Notes under the pieces: generated by a model
Seen by the model: the letters and a program-made list of their open reading frames with translations, nothing else
What the model was told of the DNA's origin: nothing
Database searches by the model: none
In this document: positions 22,080 to 34,599 of the stretch, one piece after another
How the letters are laid out: every line of letters begins with the position of its first letter
Position numbering within the stretch: position 1 is the stretch's first letter
Assembly: GCA_015698045.1 (NCBI GenBank)
Contig: BLAL01000259.1
Location: 186,001-250,000, forward strand
Origin: Rhizophagus clarus
Lineage: Eukaryota > Glomeromycota > Glomeromycetes > Glomerales > Glomeraceae
Reading direction: 5' to 3'
Length of the DNA: 64,000 bases
Program-made: the position numbers and the translations under genes

Positions 22080-24590
22080 ATACAAGACATATAAACGCTT
22101 CAAACCAATTAAATATATGTTGTTTTAATTTCGATTTTCACATCTATTCTTCGATTATTCCATTGCTAATTATCTATTGTGAAACTCAGTATCTTATTTG
22201 TGTCTGATAAGTAAGGGATCAATATGTATGTACTGTATGTTGTTGTTTTGTGCGTCTAATGTAATGTTGGATTATTGAATGTTTTATTTTTACTTAATTA
22301 TTGTTTCTATATTTATATCAAGTTTTATTATTTAAATAAGTGTGGTAAATATTAAAAATTATGATACATGATTTCTAAGAAATATTTAGGTTATATGTAA
22401 CATAGGTTTTATGTCCTTTTTTAAGAAAAACTGAATGAGGAGGCTTAGAACTGATAAGGAATACCGCAATTAGTTCTAGTCGTAAGACTATGTTATATAC
22501 TCGGAAGAATGATTTAAAAGATGATAATAAATGTTCAAGTAATTATTCTTATTGTTGAATATTTTTAAATATACAGTATATTAATTAAATTAATTTGAAA
22601 ATTCAAAAGTAATATATTTTTTCTTTTTTTTTAGATTAAGTAAAATTAATACTTTTATTCTAGTTGTTCTTATTTAATTGTACTTGATTAATCAAGGAAT
22701 TACGTCAGTTCGCGTTCACCAAAATTCAGTTTAAGTTGGTATCTTAATTTACAAAAAAATTTTATTTGAAAATTTTACTTATTAAATTTAAAAACAAACA
22801 ATGTTTTAACATATTAATAAGTAAGTATTATAGACATCATCGAACAAAAACTGGTGTATGCAAAATTAAGTGTAAATAAATAGAGAAGATATTATTTAAC
22901 GTTTAACTATAATTATAAAGATATTAAATGAAGAAAAAGTTTTTTCACAATGCTATTAGTGAAGAACAGTCAACGTTACGCTTTTACTCTTTATAATGCA
23001 TAATTGAATCATTCAAGATACTAATACTTTCTCATAATTCAAAAGATGTTGAAAGCTCGCTGTTGACGCTCCAAAAGCTTCAGACATGATAACGTTAATC
23101 GTGATGATGTTATCCCTCAATCACTCAATGTATCATACCGTTAATCGGTTTAAAATAACGGCATATTGGCGTTTAAAATCAAAAAAAAAATTATTTGTCT
23201 ATAGAAGCTTATAAATGAACTTGCAGATAAAGTTACGGATTAAGTTCATAAAGCGATAGTGTATTTTTTTTCTAATAAACTCTAGACCATATAAATTAAT
23301 AGAGTTTGAAGCATTTCATTTCATTAATCGTTTAATGGTTGTCATAATGTCGTTACGGACGTGTAAATGTACGGTACCTTATGATAGAGTATCTGTTAGA
23401 GTCACTCTAAATTGGATTAGTTGATAATTAGCTTTTCCATTAATGCATTAGTGTGCATAGGAACTCTTGATTGAAAATTCAGATCGTTCATGATTTACTC
23501 CTAAAGCTAATATATTGGACGGGGAATGCACAGTTATAACATTTTAGTTATTTATACTTTCAATAATAATTGCGAATCTTGGTGAAAAATATGCAAAAGT
23601 TTGACATATTCTTCAATTTCTAAAGATTGGTGCATTCCGAAAAGTACTATACTACGTTAATAAAGGAAGAGCCATTAAACTAAATGATCCGTAGAATATC
23701 AAAGTCGAGTCAAAGTGTAGGCGCAGAAATCGCTCGTAATTTTACCCGAACACGGAAGAAGAGTAATTTTGGCTTGAATTACAGTAATTAGTGTAGGTCA
23801 CCACGTGATATGATAATCTATTTCTCTAGTTTGTGTACATTAAATTATTATATATAAGGTCCAATTTGTTTTTTATTTAATGTGCATTTAAACTATGATG
23901 CCCCTTTTTTTAGTCAAAAAACTCAATAGACTCACCCACTGATTTAATTGATAATTACCAGAAAAAGTACAAAACCAAGGAAGAATTAAGTTACTTAACC
24001 TTGTATATTTCATAAAACAATAAAAATGGCAAAGTCGTAAAGGTTATCATTTAATTTGTATTGTTCAAAGTTATACAAGGATTCAGTATTAGCAAATTAG
24101 AGTTTGGTCTGGTACTCGTCCGTGTATTATTATTATATAACTTAAAACTCATATGATCTTTGACGTACAAATACACAATTATGACGTGAACTTGAAATTT
24201 TGTACACAAACTTTAATTTCTTAATGATTTTAGGTTTAAGATGTATCGTACAAAGATTTTTTTTCTATTGTTGCGTTTCATAACTTGTAACATTTGTTAC
24301 GATTCACGAACCTTATGATCGTATGATCAAGATCATTGTAACCATCTCAAAAAATTTTTTTAACTTGAGGAATCAATCATCATGAGTTGTTTTTTATTTT
24401 CACAAAATTATGATGCAAAAAAAAAAAAATAAAATAAAAATAAATAAATAAATAAAATAAAATATGTTACAAAAGTTTTGTAATATCAGATAAGTCAACC
24501 CTTAAGTTATGAAAAAATTCTAGTGTATAATATGTAATAATCGTGACACCTTTTGAATATCACTGAATGAATATAATTGCTTCTAATTGT
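22080..24590. other. AT-rich intergenic, no gene recognised
   Basis: About 2.5 kb without a supported gene. (AAAT)n and poly-A occur at 24417-24465. Confidence 0.4.
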
Positions 24591-24595
24591 ATAGA

Positions 24596-26899
24596 TTAAA
24601 TCCTTTCTTTAATATTTATTTCAAGATTCTTGGGCCTAAATAAAAACGAGCTGCTGAGGACAAGATCATCTTTGTGTATTGAGTTTTCTGGTAAACTCCA
24701 TTCGTATTTGAGTACTACAATGATTGTTTGATATTAACGTTATTAATAATTACAAATAAATAATCATAATAGTTCCCAATCTAGGAAATCGATTTAGAAT
24801 ACTCACAAAACATTACAATTATAATTCTTTGTTCCATTACACTGAAGTTTTGTCCGACGCTATAAAAAAATGCATGCGTACGTATTTTTGATTATCAACT
24901 CATCAAGAAAGATAAAATAAACACATTTTAATTTTAAACTTACCAATTTCTTGGACCAAGGCTGAATGGAATATATGAATGTTGGCAGTTTTTCTTTTCA
25001 TTTGTTAGCCACCTTTCTGGATCAAATTTATAAGGCTCATCCCAATATTTTGGATCATGATGAACAGCGTAATTCGATACCCTTATTATGGATTTCTCTG
25101 GGAGTACATATTCTCCGAATTGTGTGGGTTTTTGTAATTGTCTATATGTCATTGGAGCAGGATATCTACGTAAACTTTCTTTTATAATAGCATTTACGTA
25201 TTTCATTTCCTATAAGTTAAGACGATGTTTTGTAAGCTTTTATCAATTAATGGATAAAAACAAAAAAAAAAATCATTTGTTGATATTATACTTTTAGTTG
25301 TTCGGCCGTAGGTATTTTTACTTCATTTCCAATCATTCTTATCACTTCCTCTCGTGCTCTCTTTTGCATTTCCTTTTATTTATTTTAGAAAAGTCAGTTT
25401 AGAAAAAAGAAAGCGTAAATTGTGATTTCAATTAAATAATACTTACTGGAAATCTTGCGAGATAATAAATCGATGAACTTACGGACATCGACGTAGCTAA
25501 ATAAATAGTAAGAAACATTATTATCAACAAAAAATGAAGAGAGAGGGAGGAGGGTGAGAGAAAGGGGGAAGAAAAAAAAAAATAAAAAAATGTAATCAAA
25601 ATACTTACTATCATTACCAGCGCTGAAGAAATTAATCATATTATCCCTTAAATCTTTTGTTCCAATATTGATATTTTCTTGTTCGCTAGCTTCTAACATA
25701 CTAATCAGTAATTCTTCATTATTAGATTTTTTCTTTTCATTTAATTTTCTACGTTTTGCTAGTTCGATTCTTTTAAGATCGATAATTTCAAATATGAATT
25801 TATCAAAATCTTTTACGGAAGCATTAAATATTCTATTTTTTTTTGTTGGTAACTTATTTAAAAAGGGGAATACATATAATGGATATGATTCGACATGATT
25901 TAAAATAGTCTTATATTTGCGAACGATATCTGGCAATTCCTTGGATTTTAAAGTCTAAGAAAAAATGACAAAAAAAAAAAAATAAAAAAGATAAGTAAAT
26001 AACTAATTATTAATGATTAGAAAATGATTAATTAAAAGTTTTTTTTTTTACCCCAAATGAATATCCGAAAGCAAGCTGACCTAAAACTTCAATGGTTATA
26101 CGTTGTAAAAGTTCATAAATATTAACAGGTTCGTGGATTTCTTTTCGTAAATATCTAAAAGCATCTAATACGACATCTCCAATAATATTAGGGGACAATG
26201 CACGATTAAATGCTGGATTAGATAATTTTCTATGGGTACGCCATTGCTGATGTTTATTTATGTTGTGTAAGTAATCATCACATGGTAGATGTTACACTTA
26301 ACCGATGACGTAATCAACAAAGTTTTTACCTCTCCGTTAGAAAATACAATTCCCGTTCCATAGAACTTAAGTACAGGTAGTTCACTATTAAATTCATATT
26401 TTGGAACTACATCCTCTGTTTAAGGAAAAAAAAATGAAAAAAAAAATGAAAAAATGGCTTAATTTCTTTTTTTCCAAGATTATATATAACTACAAGATAA
26501 AAAACCGTATCGTAAATTGGTAAAAAAAGGTATAAAAAGACTTACCTGATTCAGTTAACAATTTTCTTGCAAAATCGGCACTTATGATGGTATAATAATC
26601 GTGTGGCCCTAAACGAGCCTACATTACAAATAAAAAAATATTTCCGTCGCCTAAATATTTTCTTTTTATTTATTCATGAAAATATACATATATATAATTA
26701 CCTTGTAAATCCCCGATTGATAATATTCATTAGGTATAACTTCCAAAACATCAACGTGAGGTCCAGTTATTACGGACCAAGCTGCAGAAAGGAATGGAAT
26801 CTTTGGAACTTCATTACCGAGAATTTTATTGTGTTTTCGGTAATAGTTCTTTTGAACAATATAAATAATAATTATTAAAAAACATAAAAACATCCACAT
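24596..26899 (-). CDS. Cytochrome P450 monooxygenase, 10 exons
   Basis: Ten exons by canonical GT-AG introns: 26899-26702, 26618-26546, 26415-26330, 26246-26052, 25954-25609, 25496-25447, 25372-25292, 25209-24944, 24859-24807 and 24714-24596. They total 1467 nt, 488 aa plus stop, and every junction keeps frame. Hallmarks in order: an N-terminal hydrophobic anchor (about residues 3-15), C-helix WRTHR (121-125), I-helix AGNDTT (296-301, assembled across an intron), ExxR (E354-R357), FDPERW (405-410), and the haem loop FSLGPRNC with ligand Cys432, whose codon is split by an intron. Length is normal for a microsomal P450, so it is expected to be an ER-bound haem-thiolate oxygenase using a reductase partner. 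The substrate cannot be told. No lesions; neighbours are unrelated. Confidence 0.92.
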
Positions 26900-27014
26900 G
26901 ATTGATTATAAAAAAAATTATGAGAGAAGGGAAAAAAAAAAAAAAAAAAATTTTTAGAGTTTTCTCTTTTTTTTTTTTTTTTTGTTATTTTTTATATCCT
27001 TTTTTTTTTAAATC

Positions 27015-27033
27015 GCCCTTATAAATAATTTTT
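27015..27033 (-). promoter_or_regulatory. TATA-like element upstream of the P450
   Basis: ATTATTTATAAGGGCG on the minus strand, about 120 bp before the P450 ATG, beyond poly-T and poly-A runs. It is the only clear TATA-like sequence nearby. Confidence 0.3.
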
Positions 27034-27227
27034 TTTTTCAGTTTCACGACAACTTTTATGGCAGTTACTTAAAGTGATTATGACTTTAAATATGTATAAC
27101 ATATGAATGAATTAAAATAAAGTTTATATTAAGCTGATGATGGTCGTCAGGAGATATTGAATAAATTAGACTAAACTAAAAATTAACGTAGATAAAAAAA
27201 AAAAATTTCAATCAACTTTACCCAAAT

Positions 27228-27242
27228 GAAAATGAAAATGAA

Positions 27243-27315
<73 letters not shown>
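27228..27315. repeat. Compound microsatellite (GAAAAT)n-(AAT)n-poly-A
   Basis: Short GAAAAT repeats, then about eight AAT units, then more than 40 A residues. The poly-Phe reading on the other strand is an artefact of this tract. Confidence 0.85.
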
Positions 27316-27317
<2 letters not shown>

Positions 27318-29420
27318 CTATAGTATTGATGCCATTTATACGTTTCACTAATTCATTGTCTTTCTTTAAACGCGAAATTGATTGGATTGTGCGTGTTTGC
27401 AAAAACTTAATAGTTTCACAGTTATAATATTCTTTTATGACGATGAAAGATCGTGAAAATGAGGGTGACACAATGATAAACAAATAAAAAAGGAAATGAG
27501 GAGTAAAATCCTAAATGAAGGGGATAATTATTTACCACGTGTAATATTTTAAAAGAAAATAATAAGAATTATGAGCCAAGTAAAATTGGCCCCAAAATAC
27601 CATTGTCGGGCAAAATATGGGATGAAAACAACTTTAATGCAATCAAAAAAAATATGATTGAAGACAAAAAAAAATACAATGGACAATACTTGCCAGAAAA
27701 TGAAAACTTTTTCACAATATTATTTTAAACAATATTAAAAAGATAAGACGTAAACATTGACTTAGAAAGGTTAGTTTAATTTAAACAAGGTTAAGTTTAA
27801 GTTTGATGGGATATTAATATTTCCTCGGCTGATACCATTTGTCGTTTAATCTTTACTAAATATAAGATTATAGAAAACTGAAGAAGAGGATATTTTGAAT
27901 ATGGTAATTGGTTTACTGTATCTTATCGGAGTTAAATCCGATAATTTTTAATTATAACAAAAACCAAGATATCATCATAAGGAGAATATATCAGATACAC
28001 GGTGTATCCCAAACACTGTCCAGATTGGACCTAGTTCCCAAACTCTAGGTATATAATGTACCACAATATTTTAAATTGGTTAGATTTTCGTTAATGCAAA
28101 CTTCTATCTTACCGGATATTAACGGATTCAAATATGATTATCATCATTTTTGATTTTAACTTATAAGTATTCTTTGATTAGATAAAATCTCTTATTAAAA
28201 TTGTCGTCATTCAATACACACATACGATCTTTAAAGTAAATAACAAATAATAATTTCGATTAACTATATAAATAAAAAAATTTTAAAACAATTTCAAAAA
28301 AAAAAAAAAGTGTAACGAGAGAATCTTCTAATTAGATTGTTCTATTTTTAATTAAATAATATGTATACCTTAATAAAAAACGTATATTATAATAACAAAT
28401 TTCGTAAAAGGAAATTTAAATAATTGTTTATAATTGTTCAAAAATAATGATAAAATGTATGTCCATTTACTATATGATTTATTATTTCCATAATTGTAAT
28501 TTATATGCTTAAATAATTTATAATGAATTATAATAACTTGGTTACTTTAAATGGTCATATTTGTTTAGAATAATTTATTAAATTTAGGTTATATTAAATT
28601 TGTGATTCAAATTACGGTTACGAACGGTTACGATTTTTAAATTCACACGACTTTATCAAAATAACGTTGAATCGTGAGTTGGTCATCAATTAATTGAAAA
28701 TTTAAAAAGAATTGCCAATTTTGTGTATGCGTTACGTAAATTGGCACATTGGCGAATCGAATTAATCGAATTAATTCTATTTAAGGAAGTTCAATATTTT
28801 CGTTATCATTTCCTTATTCATTAAATTCAATTTTGAATTCGAGATAAGAAAATTATCTAATTTGTTTGGTGTTGGCTAAATAATCATTTTGCCTTTTTTT
28901 GTTAAGACTTTTTAATTCATAACAATTACATAACTATTGTTTACAAATCATTAAAAATACAAATAACTTTTATATTTTTCAATGACATTTTTAATAACAA
29001 TTTTGGAAACCCGTTTTAATTTTTAATTCCATAGTATTCATTCGAATATTCATTGTTTAATTGTTTATCGAAGATCAAATGATAGGAAATTTGGAGGATT
29101 TGTATTTGTGTTTGTTTATATCATATGTTGCTTATCCATTCTTCTCATAATAAGATTGGTCTCTTCATAATTTGTCATTTTAGTGTTACATATGTTCATT
29201 ATCAAATTATTTACGTTACAATATGTGAAAAAAACTTGTGCTGTATTCCAATTAAAGCATGCCTTATCTACATTTGAATTTCACCAGTGATATGATACCA
29301 TCAATAAGTTTCCGTTATTAAATTTATGAAACATAGCATTCGTTATCTACGGTATTCATATTTCGTGATTTGTCAACGTTATATTATCGTTTTGAATTAG
29401 AAAAATTGGAAGTGTAAATC
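27316..29420. other. AT-rich intergenic, no gene recognised
   Basis: About 2.1 kb in which I find no coding region, RNA gene or ordered repeat. Confidence 0.4.
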
Positions 29421-29632
29421 ATACATTGAAGTTGGAAAATTTTTAATTGTCGCTGTTTGAGTTTTACAATTCGTTATTATATTTTTATTGAATGTAATAA
29501 ATTAATTACGATAAATATTTAGTCATGCATTAAGGTTAGAAAATTTTTAATTGTCGCTATTTGAGTTTTACATTTCATTATAATATTTTTACTGAATTTA
29601 CGTAATAAATTAAATTATGATAAATATTTAGC
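29421..29632. repeat. Tandem duplication, ~104 bp x 2
   Basis: Two adjacent copies share GAAAATTTTTAATTGTCGCT, GTTTTACA, TATTTTTA and GATAAATATTTAG in order, offset by about 104 bp. Noncoding. Confidence 0.7.
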
Positions 29633-29959
29633 AAATAATTTAATCTCATTAATTCTCAATAATTTTCTAATAAGAAAAAAAAAATAAAAAAATAAATAAA
29701 CTTAAATCCTTCAATTTTTAATTAAAAAGTTTTAATACCTAGCCAATAATTCAAGATATAAAAAAAAAAGGCTCTTCAAAATATTATTTCTTCAAAAATA
29801 TTAATTACAGTAAATATTTGTTTATCATTTTATTTTGTTCAAAATTTCATTTTTTTTTAATTGCCCGGTAAAAAAACAATCCGGGATTTACATATCTTTT
29901 CGATGTCTTATATTGACAATTCAATTGAAATTTGACCCGACCCAGTCGTCCGGGGAAAT

Positions 29960-30005
29960 TTATTTAAGAAAAAAAAAAAAAAAAAAATTTTTTTTTTTTT
30001 TTTTG
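29960..30005. repeat. A-run/T-run palindrome
   Basis: A long A run followed immediately by a T run, giving a perfect A/T hairpin. A similar T-run/A-run palindrome is at 62579-62618. Confidence 0.8.
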
Positions 30006-30429
30006 ATCTCCATAAAAGTGTCCGGGAGGTCACCAGATAGAAGTTCATGGTTAATAATCATCATCACATGACCAATAATTATTTTAGGTATCCTTATCAG
30101 CTACAAAGAGCGTTAATATTTTGTGTCATAGCCGTAAAGGTGTATGGTCGATCAATTTTTTTGACACATTGAAGCTTTTTTTTGTAATTTTGTTCATTTA
30201 GCGTTTTTTTTTTTTTTTTTGTGAATGTATTTTAGTAAAAGTTTTGGTAGTTGTTATAATTATCACATATCATTATATGCTATACAAAAAAAATCTATTT
30301 CAATCATTTATTTAAAGACGTATAGTTTATTAAAAAGGTATAAATAAATGCCGAAGAAAACCAAATTTTTCAAAATTCAATGAGAATTACCATCATATCG
30401 CAAAATTCAATTTAACAATTCTACAAATG

Positions 30430-30745
30430 GAACGTCAAAATCCTAATCCAAAAGATTGGCCGGTATTACACATAATTCTGCCCAAATTCGGGATTTCGTA
30501 CCAAACTTCTACAAATATCACAAAAAAAAAAGTAATTCACGGGATATTGGATTTAAAATATTGGAATTCAGTTGGATTTCAGAAAACTGGATTCCAAAAA
30601 CGGGGATTTGGAAAATTGTATTTTTTCAAAAAAAAAAAAAAGATGCCTTGTTCTGGAAAAGTGTCAAAATGTCGATTTCTGGAAATTAATATTCAGGCAA
30701 TTAGTGACTTCGGGAAAAAGGCATATTCAGGGAAATGATTTCCGA
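30430..30745. repeat. Block of iterated GGATTTGGAAAATTG-like words
   Basis: Words such as GGAATTCAGTTGGATTTCAG and CGGGGATTTGGAAAATTG recur with drift, in one orientation. The open frames across it are short and unlike known proteins. Probably one arm of a foldback element. Confidence 0.4.
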
Positions 30746-30779
30746 AAAAATATCATGCGATTTTTTTTGGCATGATTCA

Positions 30780-32188
30780 CATATGACGGAATTGCAATAT
30801 TTATGTGAGAATGACAGGGTTTTATTGAAGAAAAAAGCAATCCTTTCCGCATGAAATAAATGGAAACGTGTATATAACAACTAAAATTAGAGATCTTCTC
30901 AGCTATCTGAATAAATAAATGAAAATACTCGGTCATTTATACCTAATTACATTCAATGTGACAGGGATTAGAAAGATTATTAATAATGTGAATTGCTAAT
31001 TATTTTGTATAGTACAATAATAAATTTATTTCGGATTTCTCGACATATTTAGACTGCTTATACGACGTATTGATTTGACAGTAATAATCCATCAAACAAG
31101 ATTCTTCTTCACTGACACAGCATTTTTGAGATAAAATTGTTCATTCAATGCGCCGAAGAAATATCACGTGATTTTTGTCTTGAAACATGTGAAATTCTAA
31201 ACTATCGAATCTCAATAAACTAATGTAATAAAATAAAATAAGATTACCTATAACGTTAACAATGATCGGCATGTAATTAACAATCCGAAACTTTACTTGG
31301 TTAAACTAAATAAACTTTATTATATTCTATAAATAGGTTTATACTATATTTCGCATGTAAAAAAAAAACTTGTATTTTAAAAATTCGAAACAACTAATAA
31401 AATAAAAAGAAAACGATCAGTTTTTAATTTTTATATGCTCATCGGATCATCATTGCAATATCCAAACTTGCCTCTAAATCATATGAAAATGATCTGACGA
31501 TTCTCGTCATTTTCTTTATTTATTTTTTTGTACTATCAAATGGATTTAATAAGTAGTGTCTATAAGATATAATAAACGGAAATATCAAATTTAGAATAAA
31601 CTACACCATTTACTGTATCTTAATTTACTTTACGCTTATTGTCATTTTTAATACAAAAATTAATTACTTAAAATGTACCATCAATTCAATAATAAATAAT
31701 TATTACATTATCTAAATAGTTAATATTCCCGACCCACACTTTATCCCGACAATCATTACTCTTTTTAATTTTTATATTATTACAACGTAATAATCTTATA
31801 ATATTAACAATTAATGATTTTTTATTTACAATTTCTGATAATGCTTTGCAAAATGAAATGACATTTGGAATTCATTATCAATATATAACAGATAATAATT
31901 TACAAAAATTAATGTATTTATTGTAACATTTAATATTTTTTTATTCATTCACAAAATTTAATATGTTATGATTTTAAAATACTTTCGCAAAACTAATGCT
32001 TTTATTGTATAAATTAATATTTTGATAATAAATATTGATGATAATGATGGACCGAGATTTTTGAATCGTCAGGAACTCAGGATGTGAACGTCGGGTTTGT
32101 ATCACAACGGGATTCTGATCGTAGTAGATCAAGTTGGCCCTTCTGATTAATTAAAGAATGAAGTTTTATTGTATTAAAGTCCAGTTAT
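30780..32188. other. AT-rich intergenic, no gene recognised
   Basis: No supported gene, RNA or repeat over about 1.4 kb. Confidence 0.4.
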
Positions 32189-32792
32189 TGTTTATCGCAG
32201 TTTTCAAAATGGTTGATGCGGGTATGGTACGAAATCCCGAAACTCAAAATCCCGACAGGTGTAAAATCCCGACAGGTCAAAATCCCGACAGGCGACAATT
32301 TTTTTTATTAATAAATTAAACCATTTGCTTTATTTTTTAATTATTCAACCACTTCCTTTGCTCGCTTCGCTCGCAGTTTTTTTTCCTAGCACCTTCCTAA
32401 CCTAACCTAACCCTAACCCTAACCTAATACTAATCCTAACCCTAACCCTAACTAACCCTAAGCTACCCCTAAAATAACCCTAAATTAACCCTAAGTAACT
32501 CCTATCTTATATAAAAAATCCAGTGTGAAACTCCTATCTAAAAATATTAATGATCTGTCGGGATTTTGCACTGTCGGGATTTTGGCCTGTCGGGATTTTG
32601 ACAGTCGGGATTTGAAGTGTCGGGATTTTGGGTTTCGGGATTTCGTACGGCACCCGGTTGATGCTGTTATGTTTGGAAGAAAAAAAAAACCCCCCCGAAA
32701 ACCGGACGAAAACCGGACGAATATTGGTATTCGAATATTTAATCATAAATAAATAACATCAACCATTTTGAAAACGGCGATAAAATAAAATT
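32189..32792. mobile_element. Foldback with AATCCCGACAGG word and telomere-like core
   Basis: Outer inverted arms (ATCGCAGTTTTCAAAATGG at about 32194 and its mate at about 32764-32782) enclose inner arms made of iterated AAATCCCGACAGG words (32236-32300 and 32560-32650). The right side has an extra ~90 bp with two copies of GAAAACCGGAC and a repeated GGTTGATG. The centre holds CCCTAA repeats. No plausible protein. Confidence 0.65.
32395..32500. repeat. Interstitial telomere-like repeats (CCCTAA/CCTAA)n
   Basis: About 17 exact or degenerate units (CCTAA, CCCTAA, CCCTAAAT). CCCTAA/TTAGGG is the telomere unit of many fungi. The array is imperfect and internal, so it is not a functional chromosome end here. 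Confidence 0.75.
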
Positions 32793-34590
32793 TTTAGTTA
32801 CAGTATATTAAAAAAAAAAATCTTGATAAGTTAAACATTTTTTATTAACTTAGATTCTTGCAAACTTATGATGAGCCAATTTGATATGACACGGTACTAT
32901 CAGTCATTTTCGTTTTAACGAAACTTTTCGTATCTTCAATTTCCCAATAATAATTTTTTTTTTTTTCGCATTATTCGCATAACTTGCCTAAAATGATGTT
33001 TTTAAAGGTAGTAATAAATATACGGTTTTGGTGTCAGAAACATTTATAATTAAAAAGTTTTATAAAGCTCACGATGAAAGCATTTAACAGTTATTACATA
33101 AAATATAATTGTTAAAGAGATTGAACATGAACGGTGTCACGTGATTAATAGTGTTTAGCAGACACTATCTATAATTCTGTCCAAACTAATGCTGGGTAGA
33201 ATTATGAGATTATTCCTTATTTTGTTGATGGCGCCACACCAACATTAGTTCGATATATATACGTATCACAGAGTTACTTCAACTGCTGGCGGGTAGAATT
33301 TAAAGTGGCCCAGAAGGCTCTGTTCATTTACCGGTCCTGCAGATCTCCAGATCAAGGGAGGGCTAAGTTATGAGATATTATGTCCTGGCCGGAGGAAATG
33401 AACGAGAAAGGTATGTAAGTCTCAATGAGCGATAGGTATGAGCAACGTTGAGTGGAATTTTGTAAGGAAGGGGTGGTTCGCCAGCAGGATGTGATATTTA
33501 CAATCGCCTACGCATCAAGTCTTTCTTCTTGTGTGCACGATCAAAATAACTAAAGCACCTTCCGTCAGTGTCATAGTAAAAGTTGAAATCCCACGGGTGG
33601 TATCATATCTAGCTGCCCACAAATGCATTTTGCTAATAATACAGGTCTCTTCCTGTACCTTCTATAAACTCGTTGGATGATTCATGATTCTCGTGAAGAT
33701 CTCCCAAAAAGATTCTAGAGAAATACCCATAGCACCATACTGACCTTGCGAGTACTTTGAGTAGCTTTGGTTCAAACATGATATTTGTGAGAAAATTGTC
33801 CTTTCAATTCCCAGAAAAAAAATATAAGTGGGTAGGAGGAAGTATTGATATTTAGTCATCCATCTTTAAATTTGCACCCATTCGCACAGAATTGAAATAT
33901 GCTTTGCCAAGTTCACCACTAGACGTAGTATTTACGGTTTTATAGTACATTCGTGTCATTTAAACTGGAGTCTTGGGCTAATCTTTCCCATAATTGATAT
34001 TTTTATAGCTTGATTACCTGTCTTGAGTATAGAATTGATAATCTGGATATGTAGAGTACAGTAACGATATTTATAATGAATATCAAAGGGGCGGCAATAT
34101 TCCAAATTTACGTACAGGTTTCATCTTTACCTGGCATTGTATTACTGATTGCGTCAGCAAGAATTGCTCGAGGCCTATTATTCCCGCAGTTTAAAGGCAA
34201 TTATAGTTTCATGAGAATGACATTGTAAAACACAAAGACACGTACCAGAACTTTCGAAATATCAAAATAATGCAAGTAACAGTTAAATTTTGGAAAACGT
34301 TATGTATCGTAATGGCTACAAATGGTATTTTATTTATTCGTAACAGCAACTGGTACATAAAATTCTAAGTACATCTGTATAAGACATCCTGGAACTATTC
34401 TTACTGCACATAGCTTATGACATGCATTTCACATCACCGGTCTATACTTGTACCAAAATTTCTTCCATTCGAGTGTTGATCAGATGATTCGAATCAACAG
34501 ATGATTCGATGGCTAAGCCACCCAGCTTTGTCATCAATTTATCATGTCATCGAGTAATTTAATATCCTCAGTGTAATCATAAACAGGCTG
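32793..34590. other. Less AT-rich intergenic, possible relic coding sequence
   Basis: 33150-34560 is visibly richer in G/C than its surroundings, yet every frame is broken. It may be decayed gene sequence, but I cannot name a family. Confidence 0.3.
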
Positions 34591-34599
34591 CTTCAATTG

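Noticed and set aside
27208..27483. Open frame with poly-Phe and poly-Tyr on the minus strand
   Set aside because: Translation of a poly-A/AAT microsatellite.
32395..32500. A functional telomere or contig end
   Set aside because: Imperfect, about 105 bp, internal, and flanked by unique sequence on both sides.
32525..32752. Overlapping frames on both strands in the 32-kb foldback as a gene
   Set aside because: They read the iterated GTCGGGATTTTG words and poly-A/poly-C sequence; no protein family.
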